Shown in pieces: positions 43,743-52,413 of a DNA stretch of 64,000 bases. The notes beneath the pieces were generated by a model that searched no databases, had not been told where the DNA came from, and saw only the letters and a list, made by a program, of their open reading frames with translations. The stretch lies in assembly GCF_015234585.1 (NCBI RefSeq), contig NZ_JADFCM010000004.1:29123-93122 (forward strand), written 5' to 3'. The position numbers and the translations under genes are program-made. Position 1 is the stretch's first letter, and the number at the start of each line of letters is the position of its first letter. The DNA is from Pseudalkalibacillus hwajinpoensis. GTDB lineage: Bacteria > Bacillota > Bacilli > Bacillales > Guptibacillaceae.

Positions 43743-45266
43743 ATGTATCTCATATAAATCTTTTCGGCGATCTCGCAACTGGCGAACCGTACCAGATTGA
43801 CGTTGTCTTCTAAGAATCTCAAGATCCACATCGCCTACCACCACAGTTTCAATATTCGGGTGACATTCACCAGCAATTCCATCTCTTGAAAAAGCAAAAT
43901 CTGAAGGCGTGAAAATCCCTGATTGTGCATACTGTACATCCATATTCTCTACTTGAGATAAGTTACCAATCGTACCTGCAATGACTGTATAGATTTGGTT
44001 CTCAACCGCTCTAGCCTGCGCACAATAACGTACGCGTAAATACCCTTGACGATCATCGGTACAGAAAGGTGTAAATAGAATGTTAGCGCCCTTATCCGTC
44101 GCAATTCTTCCAAGCTCAGGGAATTCGATATCATAACAGATTTGGATCGCAATCTTACCACAATCTGTATCAAAAACTTCTATACCATCTGAACCATGAA
44201 TTCCCCACCAACGACGTTCATTTGGGGTAACATGAATTTTATATTGCTTTTCAATCGTTCCGTCTCTTCTAAACAAATAAGCAATATTATAGATCTTTTC
44301 ATCCTCTAAAACGAAATGAGAACCACCAATAATATTAACGTTATACTTTACAGCTAATTCTGTAAAAAGCTCGATATACGGCTCTGTATATTCTGTTAAA
44401 CGACGAACAGCTTTGCTTGGTATTTTTTCATCCATGAACGACATTAGTTGTGTCGTAAAGATCTCAGGAAACACAGCAAAATCAGAACCAAAATCTGCTG
44501 CCACATCAACATAATATTCTACTTGGTTTGCAAATTCTTCAAAGGAAGAGATTTTCTTCATCGCATATTGTATCGCACAAATTCGAACGGGGAATGACGA
44601 TCTAAAGTGCCTTCTTGTAACGGCTTTGTATTCAACGTTATTCCACTCCATTAAAGTAGCAAATTGCTTTGAAGCTTTATCATCTGGTAAATAGTTCGGA
44701 TTTATTCTCATAACATTAAATCCATTCATGAGCTGGAACGTTAAAACAGGATCATATATGTTCTGGAATTTCACTTCTTCTACGTATTCTGATGCTTTCA
44801 TTTCATTCGCGTGTTTATGGTAATTCGGAATTCGCCCTCCGATAATAATACTCTTCACGTTTAATTCTCGCGCAAGATCTTTTCGTGCCTCATAAAGACG
44901 CTTACCGATTTTCATCCTTCTATATTCCGGATGAACCATCACTTCAATACCATAAAGGTTATAGCCATCAGGGTTATGATTTGTAATATATCCTTCATCC
45001 GTAATATCATCCCACGTATGCTGATCATCATATTCATCAAAGTTCACCATTAAACTTGAACAGGAGCCTATGATTTCTCCTTCGAGTTCTACACAAAATT
45101 GCCCTTCTGGGAAAATTTCCAGGTGACTCTCAAGGTGCTCTCTTTTCCAGGGATCCATTCCAGGAAAACATTTTTTCTGTAATGAAAGGATTTCATCTAT
45201 ATCTTCGTGATGAATTTGCCTAATCTCAATCTTTTTTTCGAATTTCGATACATCTAATTCTGACAT
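43731..45266 (-). CDS. yhcX: GNAT acetyltransferase-nitrilase fusion YhcX
   Basis: A 511-residue two-domain protein. Residues about 10-210 are a GNAT acetyltransferase (VMVHPEYRRMKIGKRLY binds acetyl-CoA). Residues about 225-500 are a carbon-nitrogen hydrolase with the catalytic triad Glu268 (FPEIF), Lys343 (QYKIH) and Cys377 (QICYDIEFPE). The natural substrate of YhcX is not firmly known. The ATG at 45264-45266 follows GGAGGG. It is a conserved fusion, not an artefact, with yhcV-like CBS gene upstream on the same strand. Confidence 0.92.
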   Translation of the reverse strand: MSELDVSKFEKKIEIRQIHHEDIDEILSLQKKCFPGMDPWKREHLESHLEIFPEGQFCVELEGEIIGSCSSLMVNFDEYDDQHTWDDITDEGYITNHNPDGYNLYGIEVMVHPEYRRMKIGKRLYEARKDLARELNVKSIIIGGRIPNYHKHANEMKASEYVEEVKFQNIYDPVLTFQLMNGFNVMRINPNYLPDDKASKQFATLMEWNNVEYKAVTRRHFRSSFPVRICAIQYAMKKISSFEEFANQVEYYVDVAADFGSDFAVFPEIFTTQLMSFMDEKIPSKAVRRLTEYTEPYIELFTELAVKYNVNIIGGSHFVLEDEKIYNIAYLFRRDGTIEKQYKIHVTPNERRWWGIHGSDGIEVFDTDCGKIAIQICYDIEFPELGRIATDKGANILFTPFCTDDRQGYLRVRYCAQARAVENQIYTVIAGTIGNLSQVENMDVQYAQSGIFTPSDFAFSRDGIAGECHPNIETVVVGDVDLEILRRQRQSGTVRQLRDRRKDLYEIHYKK

Positions 45267-45359
45267 ATGCTTTCCCTCCACATTCCATCTATATTACTAT
45301 GTACCCTATTTCCACATGATTCTATCCTGATTTTATCATAGGATGAACGAAATAGAAGA

Positions 45360-45377
45360 GACTGACATTTGTCAGTC
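45360..45377 (-). terminator. hairpin after the CBS-domain gene
   Basis: GACTGAC pairs with GTCAGTC around a 4-base loop; on the minus strand it is followed by TCTTCTATTT. A moderate terminator at best. Confidence 0.5.
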
Positions 45378-45386
45378 CCTTTGTTC

Positions 45387-45818
45387 TTAACCCCGTGTTG
45401 TTCCATTCTGAGAAATGCTCGATAGTGCGGTGGCGGCCTCTTGATGGTCAGGTGTTTTCGTCGCAAAATCTCCAAGCGAAACCATTCCCACTACCTGATT
45501 GTTTTCAACAATAGGCAATCGTCGGATCTGATTCTGAGCCATTAATGCCGCTGCTTCTTCTGCACTCATGTTAGATGTAGCTGAGACAATATTGTTAGAC
45601 ATACATTGGCTCACCTGACAATCCGCATTTCCACCAGTTGCAGTGGCACGAGTCGTAATATCACGATCTGTAACCATTCCGCAAAGCTGACCATTTTTCA
45701 TGACAGGTAATGAACCAATATTATACTGATTCATTAGAGCCGCTGCTTCCTGGATCGATTGCTCTGGTGTAACGGATACGATGTTCTTAGACATGAGGTT
45801 TTGCAGATTGTTATGCAC
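45387..45818 (-). CDS. yhcV: CBS-pair protein (YhcV-like)
   Basis: A 143-residue protein made of two CBS domains (about residues 1-60 and 65-125), with TDRDITTRA and NQIRRLPIVENNQVVGMVSLGDFA typical of adenine-nucleotide-binding pairs. GTG at 45816-45818 is the likely start because GGGAGGA lies seven bases upstream; an ATG two codons before it would be too close to that site. Position next to yhcX supports YhcV. Ligand and partner unknown. Confidence 0.8.
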   Translation of the reverse strand: MHNNLQNLMSKNIVSVTPEQSIQEAAALMNQYNIGSLPVMKNGQLCGMVTDRDITTRATATGGNADCQVSQCMSNNIVSATSNMSAEEAAALMAQNQIRRLPIVENNQVVGMVSLGDFATKTPDHQEAATALSSISQNGTTRG

Positions 45819-45901
45819 AAGCATTCCTCCCAAGGTGTATGATCGTTCAGACAAGAAAGGCGGTGCCTTACAACATGTAGTGTAAGCTCCTTCGCCGGTT
45901 A

Positions 45902-46771
45902 TTATTTATCCTTTTTATGTGAAATCAGGTTGTTATCAGTATGAAATACAATGTTCTCACCATCACTTGTAGCAATAATCGTTCCTATTTCATCTGTCCT
46001 TAGAACAGAAATATGATGTTCATTTAATCTCTGAATCACATTTTCATCTGGAAAATCATAACGATTATTTTTACCTACAGAAATAACAGCAGTCTCTGGG
46101 GTTACGGCTTTAAGAAATGTCTCTGATGTAGCCGAACTCGCACCATGGTGCCCCATTTTTAGAACATCAGATTTAATCTGTTTCCTTTTAACTTTTTCTA
46201 GCATTTGCTTCTCTACTTCTACCCCAGCGTCCCCCATCAACAGGAAGCTATTCTCTTTATGACTCAGCCGTAATACGGCACTATAATCATTAAAATCCTC
46301 GTACTCCGCTTCTTTGGAAGGTGAAATGACCTGTATATTAACCTGATGTCCTAGTTTTATTTTCATACCTTTTCGTGCCTTTTCTAAGGTAATGTCTTTT
46401 TTCTTCAATACCTTTAAGAGGGACTTATAGTGAACTGTTGGATAAGAAACATCGGGCATCATCACAGTTTTTACATCGAAATTTTCTATCACATCATCCA
46501 TCCCACCAATATGGTCATGATGAGGATGCGTCGCCACAATATAATCTAATTGGCTAATGCCTAGCTTCTTTATATAATTTGAAACCGTTTCTCCATCACC
46601 ATTATCTCCTGCATCGACTAGCACAGCTTTTTCTCCATACGTGATTAAAATGCTATCAGCCTGTCCCACATCAATAAAATGAACTTCAACCACATTTGAT
46701 TGAGCTGTCACATCATAAGGCATCAATAATAAGATAAGAAGGGAAATAGAAAGAAACCTAATGAATTTCAT
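45902..46771 (-). CDS. secreted ComEC-like metallo-beta-lactamase-fold hydrolase
   Basis: A 289-residue protein with a signal peptide or anchor (about residues 1-23), then a metallo-beta-lactamase fold: IDVGQADS, the metal motif THPHHDHIGG, MGDAG and KMGHHGASSA. This is the fold of the ComEC C-terminal domain, which is thought to degrade one strand of incoming DNA. The protein may be a secreted nuclease or phosphodiesterase. GGAGGA precedes the ATG. Confidence 0.82.
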   Translation of the reverse strand: MKFIRFLSISLLILLLMPYDVTAQSNVVEVHFIDVGQADSILITYGEKAVLVDAGDNGDGETVSNYIKKLGISQLDYIVATHPHHDHIGGMDDVIENFDVKTVMMPDVSYPTVHYKSLLKVLKKKDITLEKARKGMKIKLGHQVNIQVISPSKEAEYEDFNDYSAVLRLSHKENSFLLMGDAGVEVEKQMLEKVKRKQIKSDVLKMGHHGASSATSETFLKAVTPETAVISVGKNNRYDFPDENVIQRLNEHHISVLRTDEIGTIIATSDGENIVFHTDNNLISHKKDK

Positions 46772-46911
46772 AATGATTCCTCCAACGCTTTACTTGTTAT
46801 TAGTATGTACCTTCCTATCTGATCTAAAAGCAATATTAACTTATTTTGACTTCTCAATTTGTGGATCATCTGAGTGAAAATAACAGCGTTCAATCGCATA
46901 GCCAAACTATA

Positions 46912-46943
46912 AGAAAAAAGCTCCCCTTTTCGGGAAGCTTATG
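46912..46943 (-). terminator. terminator downstream of yhbH
   Basis: On the minus strand AAGCTTCCC pairs with GGGGAGCTT and is followed by TTTTCTT. The overlap with the end of yhbH is slight. Confidence 0.82.
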
Positions 46944-48105
46944 AATGAATTTCTTCTTTTCGGAAGAAGCTTTTCATTGCGTGATAGACGTCTTTCTTTT
47001 CTTTTAGGATATAATGCCTAAATTTAGGATCATGTATATTTTTGTAGGCACTCATCAGGGTGGAGTGGCGATTATAAGCATTAACTTCTCCATACCCAAA
47101 CATGTTCGAGACCTTCATAATTTGATTGACCAGTTTCACACATCTTGTATTGTCTGACGTCAGGTTATCGCCATCTGAGAAATGGAATGGGTAAATGTTG
47201 TAACGTGCTGGAGAATACTTCTCATCAATGAGTTCAAGCGCTTTGCGATAAGCTGATGAGCAAATTGTTCCGCCGCTTTCTCCTTTTGAAAAAAAATCGT
47301 CTTCAGTGACGACTTTTGCTTCTGTATGATGAGCAATAAACTCAATCTCCACTGTTTCGTATTTCGATCGTAAGAAACGTGACATCCAGAAGAAAAAGCT
47401 TCTTGCCATATATTTCTCCCATTTTCCCATCGAACCACTTGTATCCATCATGGCTAAAACGACAGCTTTAGATTCGCGCTTAATTTCTTCATTCCATGTT
47501 TTGAAGCGTAGATCATCTTGATAAATCGGTGCAATTGATGGTGTTCCACTAATTGCATTTCTCTTATACGCTGATAGAATTGTTCTTTTCTTATCAATAT
47601 TACCCATAAGTCCAGTTTTTCGAATATCATTAAATTCTACTTTCTTTTTCACTACGTCGGCTGTTTCTTTTTCACGTAAATTCGGCAGTTCCAGTTCTTT
47701 AAATAAAATATCCTGCAGTTCTACCAGAGAAACTTCTGCTTCATAATAATCTTCTCCTGGCTGATCTCCAGCCCCTTCACCTTTACCGGCCCCAGGCTGT
47801 TTTTCCCCAGAACCATCTCTTGCCACAACGTCTCCCACCTGGCTATCGCCTTCACCTTGCCCAACATGCTTAGACTTATCATAGTTATAACGAATTTTAT
47901 ACTCATCAAGTGAACGTATTGGTATTTTAATGACATCTCGACCGTTAGATAAAATAATGTTCTCTTCACTGATGAGATCCGGGAGATTGTTTTGGATAGC
48001 ATCTTGAACTTTTTCGGCATGGCGTTGTTGATCCTGATAGCCTTTTCGGTGGAGGGACCAATTCTCCTGAGAGACGACGAAATTGTTGGAGTCCTTGTCT
48101 TTCAT
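46939..48105 (-). CDS. yhbH: sporulation protein YhbH (DUF444)
   Basis: A 388-residue protein of the YhbH/YeaH family. A low-complexity glycine-rich acidic linker (about residues 82-118) precedes a von Willebrand A-like domain with a MIDAS motif at Asp221 (DTSGSMG). In B. subtilis it is a SigE-dependent sporulation gene. It is the usual partner of PrkA, whose gene lies 1.3 kb upstream here. GGAGGG is ten bases before the ATG. Confidence 0.93.
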   Translation of the reverse strand: MKDKDSNNFVVSQENWSLHRKGYQDQQRHAEKVQDAIQNNLPDLISEENIILSNGRDVIKIPIRSLDEYKIRYNYDKSKHVGQGEGDSQVGDVVARDGSGEKQPGAGKGEGAGDQPGEDYYEAEVSLVELQDILFKELELPNLREKETADVVKKKVEFNDIRKTGLMGNIDKKRTILSAYKRNAISGTPSIAPIYQDDLRFKTWNEEIKRESKAVVLAMMDTSGSMGKWEKYMARSFFFWMSRFLRSKYETVEIEFIAHHTEAKVVTEDDFFSKGESGGTICSSAYRKALELIDEKYSPARYNIYPFHFSDGDNLTSDNTRCVKLVNQIMKVSNMFGYGEVNAYNRHSTLMSAYKNIHDPKFRHYILKEKKDVYHAMKSFFRKEEIHS

Positions 48106-48361
48106 GCCTTATTTCCCTCCTAAAAAAATTAAATTTCTATCGAAAATTTATTCAATGATCGATGATCGCTCATGATGTTAGTTCAGAAACTTAACCCTAA
48201 TGTGGACATCCTTCGGCTGCGTTGAATAGTATACTTTATCCTATGCAAATACAAGCGATAATTGACAATTAATTCTGACAAATGCAGCTTTTATTGCTCC
48301 AACTACTCGAATTGGACGACTTTCATCCGTTTATACTTATGTTTTATCCTTCTCAGTCTAT
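48106..48361. other. spacer upstream of yhbH without recognisable gene
   Basis: No reading frame with a ribosome binding site on either strand was convincing. It should hold the yhbH promoter; TATACTAT on the minus strand near 48225-48232 is a weak SigE-like -10 candidate. Confidence 0.35.
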
Positions 48362-48389
48362 ATTCAAAAAAAAACTCCCTTATTGGGAG
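48362..48389 (-). terminator. terminator of the 55-residue gene
   Basis: AACTCCC pairs with GGGAGTT around a 5-base loop, and the minus strand continues with ten T. Confidence 0.92.
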
Positions 48390-48557
48390 TTACTCTGTTT
48401 CGTTTTCCTTTTTGTGTTGAATCGGATCTGGACGTTTACCCTTTTTCTTAATCTCATCATTTGTGTCTAGCTCTTCCATCTCTTTACCGAGTTCGGCCAT
48501 CTCTTTTTCATTCATCGCCATTGAACTGTTCTCAGGTTTTTCTTTATGATCCGCCAT
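48390..48557 (-). CDS. small charged protein, unknown (55 residues)
   Basis: ATG at 48555-48557 with GAGGTG seven bases upstream opens a 55-codon frame, followed directly by a strong terminator. The product is very hydrophilic and rich in Glu, Lys and Met (MADHKEKPENSSMAMNEKEM...), probably helical. No family recognised. Because of its size it is easily missed; the site, stop and terminator spacing make it a credible gene. Confidence 0.65.
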   Translation of the reverse strand: MADHKEKPENSSMAMNEKEMAELGKEMEELDTNDEIKKKGKRPDPIQHKKENETE

Positions 48558-48616
48558 TTTGAATCACCTCAATATTAATAGTACCCCGATTCCCTTCCTT
48601 AATAACCATATTTAGT

Positions 48617-49174
48617 TTATTTTTGGAAAGTGAAATCAATTTTCTCAAGTGGCCAGTAGCGTAGATTTACTTCCCCTACTACTTGATTCATTGGTACGAA
48701 ACCAATATGCCTGCTATCATAGCTATGTCTTCGGTTATCCCCCATGAGAAATAAATATCCCTCGGGCACCTCTGATTTTCCAGTTTTATCTTCAAGATGG
48801 AAATTCTCAGTGAGGTTCCCGTTAAAAATATCTTTCTTATAACGCTCAAGATAAGGTTCTTTTATTTTCTCACCATTCACATATAAAACATCATTTTTAT
48901 ATTCGATCGTATCTCCTGGAAGACCAATAACTCTCTTAATATAGTCTTCTTCTTCATTCGCATGAAATACAACAAGATCAAATCGATCAGGCTCTGAGAC
49001 TTCATAACCAATTTTATTAATAATTAAACGATTCCCATCTTGGATCGTTGGCATCATTGATTCACCATGAACGACATAGTTCGTTATGAGAAATTCACGA
49101 ATAACAATCGCCAGGACTACAGCTATTGAAAAAGCCTTGATCCACTCCCAAAGCGGATTGCGTTCCTTCTTCAT
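48617..49174 (-). CDS. sip: type I signal peptidase
   Basis: A 185-residue signal peptidase of the Sip (LepB) family, with one N-terminal membrane helix (about residues 11-30). The catalytic dyad is Ser39 (HGESMMPT) and Lys80 (DYIKRVIGLPGD); GDNRRHSYDSR is box E. It cleaves signal peptides of secreted proteins on the outer face of the membrane. AGAGG precedes the ATG. Bacilli carry several Sip paralogues, so the letter is not assigned. Confidence 0.93.
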   Translation of the reverse strand: MKKERNPLWEWIKAFSIAVVLAIVIREFLITNYVVHGESMMPTIQDGNRLIINKIGYEVSEPDRFDLVVFHANEEEDYIKRVIGLPGDTIEYKNDVLYVNGEKIKEPYLERYKKDIFNGNLTENFHLEDKTGKSEVPEGYLFLMGDNRRHSYDSRHIGFVPMNQVVGEVNLRYWPLEKIDFTFQK

Positions 49175-49379
49175 CTCAAACCTCTTTTCAATACGTCTTT
49201 ACGTCTAATCTATCACTCATAATAAGCTGGCACAAGCGCACACGTATATGACAGCGATTACATTGCATATTCTCACCATTCACTTCCATCGTTATAGTGG
49301 CTTTCTATTCCATGAACGAAGAAAATTTCTTATTTTAAGTATATTCACCCATTTCATAAATAGCGCTCCTTATAGCAGC

Positions 49380-49416
49380 ATAAAAAGAAGCATACCTAAA
49401 GAGGCATGCTTCTTCT
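49380..49416 (-). terminator. terminator downstream of prkA
   Basis: On the minus strand AAGAAGCATGCCT pairs with AGGTATGCTTCTT and is followed by TTTATG. Confidence 0.88.
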
Positions 49417-49418
49417 AA

Positions 49419-51314
49419 TTATCGATTTAGGAGACTACCTACATAACGTAGAAGTTCATTGGCTGAAATTGAATTATATCCATGTTCATCGATGAGACGT
49501 GCGATAACCTCATTGATTTTCTTGAGTTGATTTTCATTTGGTGTTTTGGAAGATGTCGTTATTTTGACTACATCTTTTAAATCAGCAAACAATTTTTTCT
49601 GAATCGCTTCTCTTAAACGTTCATGGGAATTATAATCGAACTTCTTACCCTTTCTAGCATAAGCAGAGATACGAATAAGAATTTCTTCTCTAAATGCTTT
49701 CTTCGCATTTTCTGAAATGCCAATCTGTTCTTCAATTGAACGCATAAGCTTATCATCCGGACTCATTTCCTCTCCAGTAAGAGGGTCGCGGAGCTTATTT
49801 TTATTACAATACGCTTCAACATTATCAAGATAATTATCCATTAGCGTCTTTGCACTCTCTTCATAAGAGTAAACAAATGCTTTTTGTACTTCTTTCTTTG
49901 CAATTTCATCATACTCTTTGCGCGCAATGGAGATGAAATTCATATACCGCTCTTTATCTTCTTTTGAGATAGAAGCATGTTGATCAAGTCCATCTTTTAA
50001 TGAACGAAGAACATCCAGGGCATTAATTGACGGTACTTCTTTTCTTATAATCGTAGAGGAAATTCGGTTAATAACATAACGCGGATCAATCCCGCTCATT
50101 CCCTCATCCGAATGCTCTTTATGAAGTTCATCCACATCTACCTGATTAAAGCCTTCTACAATTTCTCCATCGTAGAGTCGCATTTTCTTAACAAGGTCCA
50201 CTCCCTGACGATTCGTATCTTTTAACCTCGTCAAGATAGAGAAAATAGCAGCTACTCTAAGAGCATGTGGGGCGATGTGCACATCAGCTACATCACTTTC
50301 ACGAATCATCTTCTCATAAATACGCTCTTCCTGACTCACCTTTAAGTTATATGGAACCGGCATAACGATAATACGAGAGTGTAACGCCTCATTCTTTTTA
50401 TTTGATATAAAAGAGCGATACTCTGCTTCGTTCGTATGCGCTACAACAAGTTCATCAGCAGAAATTAGCGCAAAACGCCCAGCTTTAAAGTTTCCTTCTT
50501 GAGTCAGTGAAAGCAAGTGCCACAAAAACTTCTCATCACATTTCAGCATCTCCTGGAATTCCATCATTCCACGATTGGCTTTATTTAATTCTCCGTCGAA
50601 TCGATAAGCTCTAGGATCAGACTCTGATCCAAATTCCGCTATCGTTGAGAAATCAATACTTCCGGTTAAGTCTGCAATATCTTGAGACTTAGGATCTGAA
50701 GGACTAAATGTACCAATACCTGTCCGCTTATCCTCGTTAAAGAATATGCGCTCTACCATCACATCTTCAATACGACCACCATACTCTTGCTCAAGGCGCA
50801 TTACGTTTAGTGGGGAAAGACTTCCTTCAATTCGGATCCCGTATTCATCGTGGAATTCATCTCTCAAATGATGTGGTATAAGGTGCAGTGGATCTTCGTG
50901 CATAGGACAGCCTTTAATCGCATAAACAGCCCCAGACTCTTCATGAGAATATTTCTCCAGTCCTCTTTTCAGCACCGTAACAAGAGTTGATTTACCACCA
51001 CTTACTGGTCCCATCAATAAGAGAATACGTTTTCTGACATCTAACCTTTTGGCAGCAGGGTGAAAGTATTCTTCTACCAGACGTTCGATTGCTTCCTCAA
51101 GTCCATAAAGCTCTTCAGAGAAGAAAGAATAACTTCTTTTCCCATCAACCTCATCAATCCCTGCATCTCTTATCATATTATAAACACGTGAATGAGCTGA
51201 CTGCGCTACTTCAGGTCGTTCCCGGATAATGTCTAAATACTCGCTGAAGGTTCCTTCCCACTTCAGCCGCCTCTCTTCTTCTCGATGCTGCTGGATTTTA
51301 CGTAAGATATCCAT
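49419..51314 (-). CDS. prkA: serine protein kinase/AAA+ protein PrkA
   Basis: A 631-residue protein of the PrkA/YeaG family. An AAA+ core has Walker A at about residues 102-110 (GPVSGGKST), followed by the C-terminal PrkA kinase-like region. It is a mother-cell sporulation protein in B. subtilis, reported as kinase and as AAA+ protease-like. The internal ATG at 51312-51314 is preferred because GGAGGGG lies six bases upstream; the longer frame lacks a site. A SigE-like promoter precedes it. YhbH is encoded downstream. Confidence 0.95.
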   Translation of the reverse strand: MDILRKIQQHREEERRLKWEGTFSEYLDIIRERPEVAQSAHSRVYNMIRDAGIDEVDGKRSYSFFSEELYGLEEAIERLVEEYFHPAAKRLDVRKRILLLMGPVSGGKSTLVTVLKRGLEKYSHEESGAVYAIKGCPMHEDPLHLIPHHLRDEFHDEYGIRIEGSLSPLNVMRLEQEYGGRIEDVMVERIFFNEDKRTGIGTFSPSDPKSQDIADLTGSIDFSTIAEFGSESDPRAYRFDGELNKANRGMMEFQEMLKCDEKFLWHLLSLTQEGNFKAGRFALISADELVVAHTNEAEYRSFISNKKNEALHSRIIVMPVPYNLKVSQEERIYEKMIRESDVADVHIAPHALRVAAIFSILTRLKDTNRQGVDLVKKMRLYDGEIVEGFNQVDVDELHKEHSDEGMSGIDPRYVINRISSTIIRKEVPSINALDVLRSLKDGLDQHASISKEDKERYMNFISIARKEYDEIAKKEVQKAFVYSYEESAKTLMDNYLDNVEAYCNKNKLRDPLTGEEMSPDDKLMRSIEEQIGISENAKKAFREEILIRISAYARKGKKFDYNSHERLREAIQKKLFADLKDVVKITTSSKTPNENQLKKINEVIARLIDEHGYNSISANELLRYVGSLLNR

Positions 51315-51353
51315 TAAGAGCCCCCTCCAAGTTTGGTTCATCGGATTTAATAC

Positions 51354-51382
51354 ATGTTATGCGGGGATGTCCAATAACATTC
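51354..51382 (-). promoter_or_regulatory. candidate SigE promoter of prkA
   Basis: On the minus strand GAATGTT (near KMATATT) and CATAACAT are 14 bases apart, 40 bases before the ATG. SigE control of prkA is known in B. subtilis. Confidence 0.5.
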
Positions 51383-51454
51383 GGCTTTCTTTCCAATGAT
51401 TCAATCGAGTCTTTATAGGGTTTCTGCTCAGTTATGAAAAAAGTCCAAAATAAA

Positions 51455-51479
51455 AGAACCGGTTGCCCGGCTCTCATCT
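51455..51479 (-). terminator. terminator downstream of the HmoA-like gene
   Basis: AGAACCGG and CCGGCTCT pair around TTGC; on the minus strand TTTTATTTTGG follows. Confidence 0.72.
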
Positions 51480-51785
51480 TTACGTATGATAAACTACTGT
51501 AAATTCGCTTAGTTCATTTCCTGTTGCTGGAGATTTTTCTTTCGATTCGCGCTTTTCTTTATGAGCGTTCTTAAATGAATCGGAGTGCACCCAATTCTGA
51601 TAAGCCTCTTCACTTTCCCATTTCGTAAATACAATAAGCTTTCCGTTTTCAGCCGACTGTTCAAGAAATAGAAACTCCAAGCAACCATCAACATTCTTCA
51701 TACTATCAGCACTTTTCCCAAAACGTTGCTTCATCATGTCTTTTGCTTCATCAGGGACCTTCAATTCATTCATCACAACATACAT
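51480..51785 (-). CDS. antibiotic-biosynthesis monooxygenase-fold protein (HmoA-like)
   Basis: A 101-residue ABM-fold (ferredoxin-like) protein with the heme-monooxygenase pattern WESEEAYQNWVHSDSFKNAHK, as in HmoA/IsdG proteins that degrade heme in Bacillus. AAGGAGG lies before the ATG. No Fur box was seen. Enzymatic function is inferred from family only; other ABM proteins act on different substrates. Confidence 0.72.
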   Translation of the reverse strand: MYVVMNELKVPDEAKDMMKQRFGKSADSMKNVDGCLEFLFLEQSAENGKLIVFTKWESEEAYQNWVHSDSFKNAHKEKRESKEKSPATGNELSEFTVVYHT

Positions 51786-51885
51786 AAAATAAATCCTCCT
51801 TTAGGTTTCTCTCTCTATCCTATCGAATAACGACGTTTTTTTCCAATTCAAACAACTCCTCACTACAAGAATTCCCCTCAAAACA

Positions 51886-51914
51886 TTCACACCTTCCCGC
51901 ACATGGTTTATAAT
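51886..51914 (+). promoter_or_regulatory. strong SigA promoter of the 34-residue gene
   Basis: TTCACA and a perfect TATAAT are 17 bases apart, 45 bases before the start codon. Confidence 0.78.
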
Positions 51915-51958
51915 GAGAGTTAGATTTGGACACAATTTTACCTGAGGAGGATGAGACC

Positions 51959-52063
51959 ATGAGTTTCCTGGGTATTTTAGTAGTAATCCTAGCTTTCCTA
52001 GCAGCCATCTTTACAGCTGGCTACAACGACCGACCAAGCAAAACCAAAAAAGGTAGTAGGTAA
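51959..52063 (+). CDS. 34-residue single-helix membrane peptide, unknown
   Basis: ATG at 51959 has GAGGAGG about nine bases upstream and a near-consensus promoter. The product MSFLGILVVILAFLAAIF... is one hydrophobic helix (about residues 3-20) with a basic tail (RPSKTKKGSR). No toxin-antitoxin partner is evident. The first structured repeat of array B begins five bases after the stop codon on the same strand, so the transcript would run into the array. Confidence 0.65.
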   Translation: MSFLGILVVILAFLAAIFTAGYNDRPSKTKKGSR

Positions 52064-52067
52064 AACG

Positions 52068-52185
52068 AAAAGCGAAGACGAGCGTTTAGAAACGGAGATA
52101 TTGGAACTCTTGAACTAGAACACGCCTTTTGTGTTCTGGTGAAAGAGTGAAATATCGCAGTTTCTGCGAGTCGTAGCTAGACACG
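52068..52185 (+). repeat. structured 118-bp repeat, array B unit 1
   Basis: Near copy of array A unit 1. The stems AGAACAC/GTGTTCT, CTCTT/AAGAG, GATATT/AATATC and GAAAC/GTTTC are unchanged, while the outermost stem reads ACGA (52078-52081)/TCGT (52171-52174) instead of GCGA/TCGC: both bases of one pair changed. Confidence 0.9.
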
Positions 52186-52303
52186 AAAAGCGAAAGTGGG
52201 CGGTTAAATCCGCAGGGCGTTGGAACCCATGAGAATGAGACGCTTTTTGTCTCAATCGATTGGGTGAAACAACCGGAGGATTTGCCCACTATAGCTAGAC
52301 ACG
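52186..52303 (+). repeat. structured 118-bp repeat, array B unit 2
   Basis: Resembles array A unit 3: TGAGAC/GTCTCA around loop GCTTTTT and AAATCC/GGATTT are kept, but the outer stem is AGTGGGC (52195-52201)/GCCCACT (52284-52290), fully paired with different bases. The GGAA / TGAA internal loop is present. Confidence 0.9.
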
Positions 52304-52346
52304 AAAAGCGAAGACGAGCGTTCAAAAACAAAGTTTTTGAACGCTG
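52304..52346 (+). repeat. collapsed partial unit ending array B
   Basis: Begins AAAAGCGAAGACGAGCG and turns into a simple perfect hairpin, GCGTTCAAAAAC paired with GTTTTTGAACGC around AAA. It looks like a unit that lost its middle, leaving only the outer arms. Confidence 0.72.
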
Positions 52347-52367
52347 AAATACGCTTAAACTTCTATC

Positions 52368-52413
52368 AAAAAAAAGAACGACTTTCAGCTCTTTGCTGAA
52401 AGTCGTTCTTTTT
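52368..52413 (-). terminator. strong terminator downstream of trmL
   Basis: A 14-bp GC-containing stem (GAACGACTTTCAGC and complement) around a 5-base loop, with runs of A and T on both sides, ends next to the trmL stop. Confidence 0.93.

Noticed and set aside
48282..48470. 62-codon plus-strand frame between yhbH and the signal peptidase gene
   Set aside because: It runs through a minus-strand terminator and the 55-residue gene and has no ribosome binding site.
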